From assembly GCA_963667505.2 (NCBI GenBank), contig OY763490.2, positions 248,001 through 312,000 on the forward strand: a stretch of DNA of 64,000 nt, read 5' to 3'. Source of the stretch: Aldehydirespirator sp963667505 (lineage in GTDB: Bacteria; Actinomycetota; Acidimicrobiia; Acidimicrobiales; Aldehydirespiratoraceae). The translations under genes were made by a program, and so were the position numbers. The notes under the pieces were generated by a model, which worked only from the letters and a program-made list of their open reading frames with translations, had not been told where the DNA came from and made no database searches. Positions 1 to 8,094 of this stretch are shown here, piece after piece (position 1 is the first letter of the stretch; each line of letters opens with the position of its first letter).

Positions 1-397
1 CGGCGCTCTCGAGCGCCTCAGCGGAGATGTCCACGTCGGCGGCACTGAGACGGCCGTTGGCGCCGGGGCTCACCACGATGGAGTTGTCGCCGTCCGCGCC
101 CACCGCGATCAGCGCGGTGCCGCTGGGAACACCCTCGGTGGTCAGAAGGCCGGCGGTGTCCACCCCGGCCGCGTCTAGCCCGGCTCGCAGCATCGTCCCG
201 GCGTCGTCGTCGCCGACCCGTCCGATCATGGCCACCCGCCGGCCGAGACGGGCCGCGGCTACAGCCTGATTGGCGCCCTTGCCGCCTGGGATGCGCCTCA
301 GGTCGCCTCCCAGCACGGTCTCGCCGGACACCGGGATCGACTCCACTTCGACCACCAGGTCCAAGTTGGCGCTGCCCACGACAACCACCTCGTACAT
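1..397 (-). CDS. rbsK: Ribokinase (PfkB family), C-terminus beyond window edge
   Basis: Reading the minus strand from the ATG at 397 gives about 132 residues starting MYEVVVVGSANLDLVVEVES. This is the classic ribokinase N-terminus: the N-D sugar-contact region, then the GGKGANQAVAAARLG motif near residue 38 and the GDD stretch of the small lid domain. The family phosphorylates ribose or related sugars with ATP in the cytoplasm. The catalytic GAGD motif and the rest of the protein lie outside the window, so substrate specificity cannot be judged. The gene is divergent from the ArfB gene. Confidence 0.88.
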   Translation of the reverse strand, partial: MYEVVVVGSANLDLVVEVESIPVSGETVLGGDLRRIPGGKGANQAVAAARLGRRVAMIGRVGDDDAGTMLRAGLDAAGVDTAGLLTTEGVPSGTALIAVGADGDNSIVVSPGANGRLSAADVDISAEALESA

Positions 398-540
398 GAC
401 AGCATCATGGGCCGGTCACACCGGTGCCACAACCGCGCCGCGTGCGGTGGGCCGCGGCCGGTTGGTGCTGGCATGGTGGCCGTGGCGCTCATCGTCGCCG
501 CGGTGCGCAAGGCCGCGGCTGACTGGATCGCACGGGAATG

Positions 541-546
541 TAGGGT
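541..546 (+). promoter_or_regulatory. Candidate -10 box of a leaderless promoter for the ArfB-type gene
   Basis: TAGGGT ends 7 bases before the ATG at 554, the spacing expected if transcription begins at the start codon. No Shine-Dalgarno sequence lies in between. The same geometry recurs in front of about a dozen other genes here. Confidence 0.5.
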
Positions 547-553
547 CGGCAGC

Positions 554-973
554 ATGGACCGGGTGCTCGAGTTCCCGGGCGGAACAGTGCCCGCGAGCGC
601 GGTGACGTGGCGCTTCGGCCCGTCTGGCGGGCCTGGAGGCCAGCACGCCAACCGGTCCAGCACGCGGGCCGAGGCGGTGATCGACCTCACCGTCGCAGGC
701 ACCATGGCACCGGGTGTGCGTCAGCGGCTCCTCGAGCGGTTCGGCGTCGAGCTTCGAGCCGTGGCGGACGACACCCGGTCGCAGGCCCGCAACCGCGACA
801 TCGCTCTCGACCGGCTGGCGGCCCTGCTGCGCGAGGGAGCCGTCGTCGCCAAGCCGCGGCGGCCGACCCGCCCCTCGAACGCGGCTCGACGACGCCGGCT
901 GGCCGACAAGCGCCGCCGATCCGACACCAAACGCGGCCGCAGACGCATCGACCCGGCCCGCGACGACACCTAG
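554..973 (+). CDS. arfB: ArfB/YaeJ-type peptidyl-tRNA hydrolase (class I release-factor domain)
   Basis: A 139-residue protein with the release-factor catalytic motif GPGGQHANRSSTRAE near residues 26-40, whose GGQ glutamine positions the water that hydrolyses peptidyl-tRNA. A C-terminal tail of about 35 residues is very rich in Arg and Lys, as in YaeJ/ICT1 proteins, where it enters the empty mRNA channel of stalled ribosomes. There is no codon-recognition domain, so this is a rescue factor and not RF1/RF2. I start it at the ATG at 554, not at upstream codons, because homology begins there and a TAGGGT box sits 7 bases upstream. Confidence 0.88.
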   Translation: MDRVLEFPGGTVPASAVTWRFGPSGGPGGQHANRSSTRAEAVIDLTVAGTMAPGVRQRLLERFGVELRAVADDTRSQARNRDIALDRLAALLREGAVVAKPRRPTRPSNAARRRRLADKRRRSDTKRGRRRIDPARDDT

Positions 974-1010
974 GTGCCAGGACCTAGGTGCCAGGGCCGC
1001 CGACCAGCTG

Positions 1011-1973
1011 TCAGAGGACGGCCACCGGGTTGACGGGGGAGCCGCATCCTCCTACGAAGGGCTCGGGGTTGGCCTGCAGCAGGAACTCGTAGCGGCCCTC
1101 CTCCGCGCAGGCCGCGGCCAGGACCTCCAGATCCCAGTTCTGGCCCTGGGTGAGGCCCATGTCCACCACGTGGAGGCAGTGCACGCCCAGAGCGTCGTCC
1201 CAGTTCGGGCCGGGGAAGATCTCGAAGATGTAGGTGTCGTCGGCCACCGCGGCAACGTCGTTGCGCCAGAACCAGCGCACCGCGTCGAAGCCGGGTCCGG
1301 GGCTGGTGCCGTCGGCTTCGGGCCCGGTGACGTAGGCCATGGCTCCCATCTCCCGGAACACCTGAATCCGACCGGTGCGCAACAGGACTATGTCGCCTGA
1401 TCGCATCCGAACCCGGCCGTGGTCGGCGGCCTCGTCGAGATCGTCGCCGGTGACCTCGTGGTCGCTGGGCAGGCGCTCCAAGCCCTTGGCCGCGCACAGG
1501 TCGAGCAGCACGCCCCGCCCGGTGAGGTGGCGCACGTTCTCGATGCCGAGCACCGTGGCGCCGCCCGTCGGATTGATCGACGAGACCGGCACGCCGTTGT
1601 AGAGCGTGTTGTCGTAGCTCACATGGGCCAGGCCGTCCCAGTGGGTGGCGGCCTGCAGCGGCATCGTCACGATGTCGTCGGAGAAGTGGGGCACCATGCC
1701 CTTGCCGTCGGCGTCGCCGAGGTCGGGACTGTGGATCTTCACCATGGCGTGGAGCGGGTTGATCCGCCCGTGCATCTGGCCGATCTGCACTCCGCCCGAA
1801 TGCTGCAGCGACAGCGCGCACGACACCCTCCGGCCGGTGCGCACCAGCGACGCGGCGTGGGTGACGGCATCGTCGGTGACCAGGTTGAGCGTGCCCAGGC
1901 GGTCGTCGTCGCCCCAGCGCCCCCAGTTGCGGACCTCGTCGCGCAGAGCGAAGAAAGCGTCAGTGAAGCTCAT
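1011..1973 (-). CDS. Cyclase-family (kynurenine formamidase-like) metal-dependent hydrolase
   Basis: A 320-residue protein of the PF04199 cyclase family. The metal-binding signature appears as ATHWDGLAHVSYD near residues 111-123, a variant of the family HxGTHxDxPxH motif in which the first His is not obvious. A later H-V-V-D segment is also typical. Family members hydrolyse amides or cyclise polyketides; distant members in Actinobacteria are usually annotated only as cyclase family protein. The gene stands alone between the ArfB gene and the YqiJ/flotillin pair. Substrate unknown. Confidence 0.82.
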   Translation of the reverse strand: MSFTDAFFALRDEVRNWGRWGDDDRLGTLNLVTDDAVTHAASLVRTGRRVSCALSLQHSGGVQIGQMHGRINPLHAMVKIHSPDLGDADGKGMVPHFSDDIVTMPLQAATHWDGLAHVSYDNTLYNGVPVSSINPTGGATVLGIENVRHLTGRGVLLDLCAAKGLERLPSDHEVTGDDLDEAADHGRVRMRSGDIVLLRTGRIQVFREMGAMAYVTGPEADGTSPGPGFDAVRWFWRNDVAAVADDTYIFEIFPGPNWDDALGVHCLHVVDMGLTQGQNWDLEVLAAACAEEGRYEFLLQANPEPFVGGCGSPVNPVAVL

Positions 1974-2114
1974 GGAGTCTCCCGGTGGGCTCGAATCGGA
2001 CGCAGGCCGTCACGGGAACAGGAACGCGGGTCGGCTGCCTCGGTGCGGACGGCACGGTCGGGATACTAGCTTTGGCCCATGATCGGCCTGATGCCCGGCC
2101 CATCCGAAGCTCTG

Positions 2115-2211
2115 GACGGGAGCGGCCCGGTGACGCGGCTCTACGCGTTCAGGCTGGCGAGAGTCGAGACGGGAGCGGCCCGGTGACGTGGATCTACGCG
2201 TTCATGCTGGC
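2115..2211 (+). repeat. 53-bp-offset tandem duplication over the start of the NfeD-like gene
   Basis: The 44 bp at 2115-2158 recur at 2168-2211 with three mismatches. Each copy holds GGAGCGGCCC followed by a GTG codon and the first eight codons. The second copy is the true gene start. Because 53 leaves remainder 2 after division by 3, the GTG of the first copy reads into a TGA that overlaps the second GTG. Confidence 0.9.
2130..2186 (+). CDS. Possible 18-codon leader ORF overlapping the NfeD-like start
   Basis: From the GTG at 2130 an ORF of 18 codons (V-T-R-L-Y-A-F-R-L-A...) ends at TGA 2184-2186, overlapping the GTG at 2183 as GTGA. It arose from the local tandem duplication and keeps the same ribosome-binding context as the real start. 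Translation is plausible but unproven. It could couple initiation of the downstream gene or simply be a relic. Confidence 0.35.
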   Translation: MTRLYAFRLARVETGAAR

Positions 2212-2722
2212 TGCCGGGGCGCCGCTGCTGCTGTGGTTCGTGTTCACCGGCGGTGATTCCGACATGGAGGCCGGCGCCGAGGCGGACGGGCTGTCGGAGG
2301 TGTTCTCGGTGATCCCGCTGAGCAGCCTGGCCTTCGTGGCCACCTTCTTCGGCGCCACCGGGCTGGTCTCCGAATGGCTCGGAACCCCAGCGGTGTTCAC
2401 TCTGCTGATGGCGGTGGTGGTCGGGGTGCTGGCCGGGGCGCTCAACAGCGCCGCGTTCGCCTACCTGCGCCGCAGCGAGGCGTCCAGCGACGTCTCCGAC
2501 CGCGAGCTCGAGGGCAGCATCGCCCGGGTCTCGCTGCCCATGTCGAACGAGCACCGGGGCCGAATCGTGCTCACCGTGGCCGGTGCCCGAACCCAGATGA
2601 CGGCCGCGCCCATCGACCCGCTCGACGGTGATGAGACCATCGAGTCCGGCGCCAGGGTGATCGTGGTCCGCATCGAAGGCGGCGTCGCCCTGGTCACGCC
2701 CCTGGTCCCCGAGTTGGAGTAG
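2183..2722 (+). CDS. yqiJ: YqiJ/NfeD-like membrane protein with OB-fold C-terminus
   Basis: A 179-residue protein with membrane segments near residues 3-20, 44-63 and 68-92, then a soluble domain of about 80 residues with the beta-rich V-x-L-T-V-A and V-V-R-I-E-G-G features of NfeD/YqiJ OB-folds. NfeD-like proteins are the usual operon partners of flotillins, and a flotillin follows 92 bases downstream. Such pairs organise membrane microdomains and envelope stress responses. The GTG at 2183 is chosen because the preceding frame contains only the duplicated leader and no signal features. Confidence 0.78.
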   Translation: MTWIYAFMLAAGAPLLLWFVFTGGDSDMEAGAEADGLSEVFSVIPLSSLAFVATFFGATGLVSEWLGTPAVFTLLMAVVVGVLAGALNSAAFAYLRRSEASSDVSDRELEGSIARVSLPMSNEHRGRIVLTVAGARTQMTAAPIDPLDGDETIESGARVIVVRIEGGVALVTPLVPELE

Positions 2723-2814
2723 GCGCCCTCAGTCGAACAGAGCCCGCGCCGAACGGGCTGGTACGCTCGGCCGGGCATCGGGCTTGCGAACGCGATGAGC
2801 GTGGGAGGGAATCA

Positions 2815-4122
2815 ATGTCCTCAGCAGTAGTGGCCGGCATCGCCTTGGCGTTGGCCGTGTTCTTCGTCATCCTCATAGTCAGGTCGCTGATAGTGATCTG
2901 CCCGCCCAACCGGGTGGCGGTCATCTCGGGCCGCAAGCGGACCCTCTCCGACGGTCGCACCGTCGGCTACCGGATCCTCAAGGGCGGCCGCACCCTGCGC
3001 ATCCCGCTCATCGAGCGGGTCGCCTGGATGGACCTCAACACCATCCCGCTGGAAGTGGCGGTGCAGAACGCCTACTCGCGGGGCGCCATACCCCTCAACG
3101 TGATGGGCATCGCCAACGTCAAGGTGTCGAGCGGCGAGGGCCTGCTGGAGAACGCCGCCGAGCGCTTCCTTCATGTCGACCACAGTCACATCGGCAAGAT
3201 CGCCAAGGAGACCCTCGAGGCCAACCTGAGAGGCGTGCTGGCCACGATGTCGCCCGAGGAGGTCAACGAGGACCGGCTCAAGTTCGGCCAGCAACTCATC
3301 GACGAGGCCGACGACGACATCAAGACGCTGGGCTTGGAGCTCGACGTGCTCAAGATCCAGAACGTCACCGACGACGTGAACTATCTGGAGTCGGTGGGCC
3401 GGCGCCTCACCGCCGAGGTGATCCGCGACGCCCGAGTGGCCGAGGCCAACCGCACCGCCGAGTCCGAGCAGGCTGAGGCGGCCGCCCGGCGCACCGCCCA
3501 GGTGGCCCAGATCGACGCCGACAAGACCATCGTCGAGGAGCAGAACGCGCTCCGCGTCCGCACCGCCGAACTGGAGGCCATCTCCAGGGCCCGGGAGGAG
3601 GAAGCGCTGGTGGCTGGCGAGACCGCCAAGGCGGTGGCCAGCCAGGCGCTAGAGAGCGAGCGCATCGAGCTCGAGAAGCGCCGGGTGGAGGCGGACGTGG
3701 TGGTGCCCGCCCGGGCCGACCTGGAGGCCCGCCAGCTCCAGGCCCAGGCGGAGGCGGCCACTATCGTCGAGGACGGCAAGGCCCAGGTCGAGGTGTTCAA
3801 GCGGCTGACCGACCAGTACCAGGCGGCCGGCGCCGACGGCCACGACGTGCTGGTGCTCAACATGCTTCCCGACCTGATCGACAAGATCGTGGCGACGGTG
3901 GCCAACGTGAGCATCGACCGGGTGGCGGTGGTGGACACCGGCGCAGGATCGGGGGGAGGCAACGGCAGCGGCGACGGCAGCGACGGCGCCCGGGGCGGCA
4001 TTCCCGGACTGATGAGCCAGCTTCCGGCCTCGCTGGTGGCCATGACCGAGCAGATTGAGGCCGCTACGGGCGTGGACATCCTGGCCTCGTTGCGCCGACG
4101 GAGCGACGAGGCCGACGTCTAG
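2815..4122 (+). CDS. yqiK: Flotillin-family protein (YqiK-like, SPFH domain)
   Basis: A 435-residue membrane-anchored scaffold protein. One N-terminal membrane segment (about residues 2-24) is followed by a loop with PPNRVAVISGRKR, the SPFH domain to about residue 200, a long Ala/Glu/Arg-rich coiled coil (about 205-330), and a Gly/Ser-rich hinge before a short C-terminal helix. This is the layout of bacterial flotillins. GGGAGGG at 2805-2811 ends close before the ATG at 2815. Pairing with the NfeD-like gene supports a membrane microdomain role. Confidence 0.9.
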   Translation: MSSAVVAGIALALAVFFVILIVRSLIVICPPNRVAVISGRKRTLSDGRTVGYRILKGGRTLRIPLIERVAWMDLNTIPLEVAVQNAYSRGAIPLNVMGIANVKVSSGEGLLENAAERFLHVDHSHIGKIAKETLEANLRGVLATMSPEEVNEDRLKFGQQLIDEADDDIKTLGLELDVLKIQNVTDDVNYLESVGRRLTAEVIRDARVAEANRTAESEQAEAAARRTAQVAQIDADKTIVEEQNALRVRTAELEAISRAREEEALVAGETAKAVASQALESERIELEKRRVEADVVVPARADLEARQLQAQAEAATIVEDGKAQVEVFKRLTDQYQAAGADGHDVLVLNMLPDLIDKIVATVANVSIDRVAVVDTGAGSGGGNGSGDGSDGARGGIPGLMSQLPASLVAMTEQIEAATGVDILASLRRRSDEADV

Positions 4123-4129
4123 GCGTCCG

Positions 4130-4171
4130 CCGAGCCCCGGCGTGCCGAGCCCCGGCGTGCCGAGCCCCGGG
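4130..4171 (+). repeat. 15-bp tandem repeat (2.8 copies) after the flotillin gene
   Basis: CCGAGCCCCGGCGTG occurs at 4130-4144 and 4145-4159, followed by a partial copy to 4171. It fills much of the gap between the flotillin stop codon and the next SDR. Each unit contains the partly self-complementary CCCCGG, so the transcript could fold, but no clear terminator is formed. Confidence 0.8.
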
Positions 4172-4243
4172 AGACGGGATCCCGGACCCGGCGGGTCGGG
4201 CGGCAAGCGGATGGAAGGCGGCAAGCCGGCAGACAGCACGGCC

Positions 4244-5155
4244 ATGAGCCGATGCCTCGAGGGGCGCAGCATCGCGGTGACCGGCGGCGGCGGCGGCATC
4301 GGGAGGGCTGTCTCGCTGGCCTGCGCGGCCGAGGGCGCCAACGTGGTGGTGGCCGACTACGGCGTGGCGCTCGACGGGTCGGACCCCTCCAGCGATGTGG
4401 CCGACTCCGTGGTAGCGGAGATCCGGGCCGTCGGGGCAGACGCGGTGGCCGTGGCCGGAGACGTGTCCCGCTTCGATGCGGGCGACCGGATCGTTGAGGC
4501 GGCCTGCGACCGGTGGGGAAGCATCGACGGTGTGGTTTGTACCGCCGGAGTGCTGCGCGAGCGGATGCTGTTCAACATGGGCGAGCAGGAGTGGGACCAC
4601 GTCGTCGCGGTGCATCTCAAGGGCCACTTCAACGTGTACCGGGCCGCGCTGGCCCGCATGCGCAAGCAGCCGTCGGGTGGTGCTCTGGTGGGGTTCACCT
4701 CCGGCGCTTTCGTGGCCTCCACCGCGCAGGCCAACTACTCAGCGGCCAAGGGCGGGGTGGTGAGCCTCACCCGGTCAGCGGCCATGACCGCGGCGTCGAT
4801 CCGACTGCGTGGCGGCCCCGCCATCAACGCCAACTGCATCGCGCCGGTGGCCCGCACCCGCATGAGCGAGAACGTGCCCTTCGATTTCGAGACGGGCGAC
4901 CCCGAAGCGGTGGCGCCGATGGCCGTGTTCCTGCTGAGCGACGACGGCCGACAGGTCAACGCTCAGATCTACACAGTGGTGGGCAGGCGGATCTCGGTGT
5001 GGAACCAGCCTGCCGAAGTGCGCTCCATGTGGTCGGCAGGCGAGCGGTGGACGCCAGCCGAGATTGCCGAGCACCTGCCCGGCACCATCGGCCAGGAGCC
5101 CAACCCGATGATCGCCGACCTGGAGCGGCGCATGGCCGAGATGGCCGACGGCTGA
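4244..5155 (+). CDS. Short-chain dehydrogenase/reductase (SDR)
   Basis: About 303 residues with the Rossmann motif TGGGGGIG near residue 15, a D-Y acidic pair after the second strand, C-T-A-G in place of the usual NNAG, and the catalytic Y-S-A-A-K near residue 167. The stretch after the second strand carries a short insertion (L-D-G-S-D-P-S-S) seen in SDRs related to hydroxyacyl-CoA dehydrogenases. The family oxidises alcohols or reduces ketones with NAD(P)H. An upstream in-frame ATG at 4211 would add 11 residues; I prefer 4244 because homology begins at once. A second SDR follows 10 bases downstream, so the two are probably co-transcribed. Confidence 0.85.
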   Translation: MSRCLEGRSIAVTGGGGGIGRAVSLACAAEGANVVVADYGVALDGSDPSSDVADSVVAEIRAVGADAVAVAGDVSRFDAGDRIVEAACDRWGSIDGVVCTAGVLRERMLFNMGEQEWDHVVAVHLKGHFNVYRAALARMRKQPSGGALVGFTSGAFVASTAQANYSAAKGGVVSLTRSAAMTAASIRLRGGPAINANCIAPVARTRMSENVPFDFETGDPEAVAPMAVFLLSDDGRQVNAQIYTVVGRRISVWNQPAEVRSMWSAGERWTPAEIAEHLPGTIGQEPNPMIADLERRMAEMADG

Positions 5156-5165
5156 GGGGCTACCG

Positions 5166-5975
5166 ATGACGGCTGAGCCGGTCGAGCCGCCCTGGCCTTC
5201 GCCGCCCGCGGAGCCGCCGGGTCGGGGCCTTCTCGACGGCCGGCGGGTGGTGGTCACCGCCGCGGCCGGCGCGGGGATCGGATCGGCTGCCGCCCGTCGC
5301 GCCCTCATCGAGGGCGCCGGGGTGCTGATCTCGGACATCCACGAGCGACGCCTTGCAGCCACCGCGGAGCGCCTCGAGGCCGAGACCGGCTCGCGGCCCG
5401 TCACCGCGGTGTGCGACGTGACTTCTGAGCGAGACGTGCAGGCGCTCCTCGCCGAGGCCTCGTCGGGACTCGGCGGGGTTGACGTGATGATGAACAACGC
5501 CGGCCTCGGAGGGTCGGCCCTTCTGGTGGACATGACCGACGAGCAGTGGTCGACGGTGATGTCGGTCACCCTCGACGGCACGATGCGCTGCACTCGGGCC
5601 GCACTGCGCACGATGATCGACCAGGGCACGGGCGGTTCGATCGTCAACAACGCCTCGGTGGTGGGTTGGCGGGCCCAGCGCGAGCAGGCCCACTACGCGG
5701 CGGCCAAGGCGGGCGTGATGGCCCTCACCCGCTGCGCCGCGCTGGAGGCCGCCGAGCACGGCGTCCGCGTCAACTGCGTGGCCCCGAGCCTGGCCTGGCA
5801 TCCGTTCCTGGCGAAGACCGCCGGCGAGGAACTGCTGTCGGAGTTGGCCCGCGAGGAGGCCTTCGGGCGGGCCGCCGAGCCCTGGGAGGTGGCCAACGTG
5901 ATGGTGTTCCTGGCCAGCGACCTCTCGGGCTACATGACCGGCGAGGTCGTCTCGGTCAGCAGCCAGCACCCCTAG
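5166..5975 (+). CDS. Short-chain dehydrogenase/reductase (SDR)
   Basis: A 269-residue SDR. After a Pro-rich N-terminal tail of about 20 residues come TAAAGAGIGSA (cofactor loop), NNAG near residue 116, catalytic Ser in N-N-A-S and the Y-A-A-A-K active site near residue 178. The TAAAGAGIG loop resembles SDRs encoded in actinobacterial steroid-degradation clusters, but I cannot assign an ortholog by eye. GAGGGG lies 5 bases before the ATG. The gene follows another SDR 10 bases upstream and ends just before the ABC importer locus. Confidence 0.87.
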   Translation: MTAEPVEPPWPSPPAEPPGRGLLDGRRVVVTAAAGAGIGSAAARRALIEGAGVLISDIHERRLAATAERLEAETGSRPVTAVCDVTSERDVQALLAEASSGLGGVDVMMNNAGLGGSALLVDMTDEQWSTVMSVTLDGTMRCTRAALRTMIDQGTGGSIVNNASVVGWRAQREQAHYAAAKAGVMALTRCAALEAAEHGVRVNCVAPSLAWHPFLAKTAGEELLSELAREEAFGRAAEPWEVANVMVFLASDLSGYMTGEVVSVSSQHP

Positions 5976-6045
5976 AGCGAGCGCGAGCGGCGTTGGCCTA
6001 GGCTGCGGTCCAGGCTGAGACGGCATCGCCGGGGGGAGCCGGTCC

Positions 6046-7986
6046 GTGAAGGTGGCGCTGAGGCACCGGAGAAGCATGGTGCGAGCCAGGCGGTCGCGGC
6101 GACGGCCGCAGCAGGCGTGGATGCCATTGCTGGCCGTGGCGCTGCTCGCGGCGGGCGCTTGCGGCGCCGACGGAGGTGGCGAGTCCTCGACGGCGGACGG
6201 CACCTCCGCGACGACGGGAGCAGAGTCTCCGACCGCGGCCGTCGACGCTGCCGAGACGGTGACCACGCAGGACCCCGGCCAGGACGAGGCCGTCGACGCC
6301 GCTGACGCCGACGATGCTTCAGAACCGTCCGCGGAGCAGCCGGCCGCGGACGACGACGAGGCCCGAGGCTCCGACGAGGGTCCGTCCGAAGGCTCAGAGG
6401 ACGAGGCCGGCACCGTGGTGGCTCCCGCGGAAACCGCCCCGCCCGAGGATCCCGGCGAGCCCGAGCCGCAGCACGGCGGCACGCTGCGCGTGGCCGTGGA
6501 AGCCGAGGCCGACGGCCTCAATCCCGCGGCCAACAACTTCGCCGCGGCCAACACGATGATGGCACGCCCTGTCTTCGACCCTCTGGTGGCCTGGAGCGAC
6601 GAGGGTCGCTGGACACCCCATCTGGCCGAGTCCTTCACCAAGATCGGAGACGGCTCCTCGTGGCAGATGAGCCTGAGGCCCGGCGTTCGCTTCCACGACG
6701 GGTCCGGGCTCGACGCCGACGACGTGGTGGCCACATTCAACGCCCAACTCGCCGACCCGGAGATATCGCTGGCGCTGCGCACGGTCTATCCCGACGAGAC
6801 GCCGATCGAGAAGATCGACGAACTGGCCGTCCAGTTCAACCTGACCGTGCCGTTCGCCAAGTTCCCGCAGGTGCTGGTCGGCCAGCTGGGGATGATCCTG
6901 CCGTCGGAGTGGCTGGCGCGCGCCAACGAGGATCCGACCCTCAACCAGATGCCGGTCGGGACGGGCCCGTTCATGATCGAGAGCCGCATCCAGGACGAGG
7001 TCACCGTGCTGGTCCGCAACCCCGACTACTGGGCGGCCGACCGCACCGACATCTATCTCGACCGCATCGAGTTCTATCCGATAACCGACGGGGCCATCGC
7101 GGCCCAGCGCCTAGCGGCGGGCGATCTGGACCTGATGACCACCAACGGCCCCGAGGCGATCCTCACCCTGCGCGATGCCGAAGGCGTCAACCTGATCGAG
7201 AACGTCCAGACCTCGGAGATAATGCTCCTGCTGAACACGCAGCGAGCGCCGTTCGACGACATAAGGGTCCGTCAGGCCCTGACGTTCGCCACCGACCGCG
7301 ACGCCTACATCGACCTGATCGTGCAGGGAACCGCCCCGCCCGCCGAGTCGATGTTCCACTCCAGCATGGTCTGGAACAACCCGGCCGTGGTGCAGGAGAC
7401 GAACATGGCCGACAGGGCCGGCCCGCTGGTGGCCTCGTACTGCCAGGACAATCCCGACTCCTGCACCGAGGGCCGGGTCGACGTCGAGTACCAGCACACC
7501 GGGCCGTCCGTCGTCAACACCCGGGTCGCCGACCTCCTCGCCGACAGCTGGGAGGACCACTTCAACGTCACCATCAACGAGGTGCTCCAGGACGAGCACA
7601 TCATCGAGGTCGTGCTCGGCGACTACGACGTGGTGCTGTGGCGGAGCCTGGGCGCAGTGGATCCCGACAACGACGTCGTCTGGATCGAGTGCGCCTCCAT
7701 CGGCATCATCTCGATCAACTTCCCGCGCTGGTGCGACCCGGACAGCGACGCCCTCATGTACGAGCAGCGCGCCACCGACGACCATGCCCGGCGGGTGGAG
7801 ATCTGGCAGGAGTTGCAGGCCAGGATGCGCGACTCCTACGCCTACATCTTCTTGAACCACACCAACTGGACGCTCGCCACCAGGGACGGCGTCCACAACG
7901 TCTGCCGGGACGAGTCCCCCGACGGCGTGGCACTGCTGTGCAATCCCGGCGTCTGGGTGGTGCTCAACGAGCTCTGGCTGGGCTAG
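6046..7986 (+). CDS. ABC transporter substrate-binding lipoprotein, SBP_bac_5 family, paralogue 1
   Basis: A 646-residue extracytoplasmic solute-binding protein. An Arg-rich n-region, a hydrophobic core and the lipobox LLAAGAC (Cys near 39) indicate a lipoprotein. About 100 Asp/Glu/Pro-rich residues form a flexible tether, and the binding domain begins at GGTLRVAVEAEADGLNPAAN. The domain matches peptide/nickel family binders: NPDYWAAD, ALTFATDRDAY and P-V-G-T-G-P-F-M-I-E. It is the first of four tandem paralogues upstream of one permease/ATPase set. GGGGAG lies 7 bases before the GTG at 6046; the ATG at 6076 would give a shorter signal peptide and is a fair alternative. Confidence 0.9.
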   Translation: MKVALRHRRSMVRARRSRRRPQQAWMPLLAVALLAAGACGADGGGESSTADGTSATTGAESPTAAVDAAETVTTQDPGQDEAVDAADADDASEPSAEQPAADDDEARGSDEGPSEGSEDEAGTVVAPAETAPPEDPGEPEPQHGGTLRVAVEAEADGLNPAANNFAAANTMMARPVFDPLVAWSDEGRWTPHLAESFTKIGDGSSWQMSLRPGVRFHDGSGLDADDVVATFNAQLADPEISLALRTVYPDETPIEKIDELAVQFNLTVPFAKFPQVLVGQLGMILPSEWLARANEDPTLNQMPVGTGPFMIESRIQDEVTVLVRNPDYWAADRTDIYLDRIEFYPITDGAIAAQRLAAGDLDLMTTNGPEAILTLRDAEGVNLIENVQTSEIMLLLNTQRAPFDDIRVRQALTFATDRDAYIDLIVQGTAPPAESMFHSSMVWNNPAVVQETNMADRAGPLVASYCQDNPDSCTEGRVDVEYQHTGPSVVNTRVADLLADSWEDHFNVTINEVLQDEHIIEVVLGDYDVVLWRSLGAVDPDNDVVWIECASIGIISINFPRWCDPDSDALMYEQRATDDHARRVEIWQELQARMRDSYAYIFLNHTNWTLATRDGVHNVCRDESPDGVALLCNPGVWVVLNELWLG

Positions 7987-8094
7987 CGGCGCACGCAGAG
8001 GTGGCTCCACCGGCGGGCTGGCCCGCCGCCGCGGCCGAGGACAGAGTAAGTTGGCGGACGGCACGGTCCGAATGAGCCGGGAGGGCAACTGGAG

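Noticed and set aside
3381..4079. Minus-strand ORF opposite the flotillin coiled coil
   Set aside because: Ser/Ala/Arg-rich complement of an Ala/Glu-rich repeat; no motif of its own.
5160..6782. 540-codon minus-strand ORF opposite an SDR and a binding protein
   Set aside because: It is low-complexity Ser/Ala/His-rich and antisense to two genes with clear motifs. Such shadows are common at this GC content.
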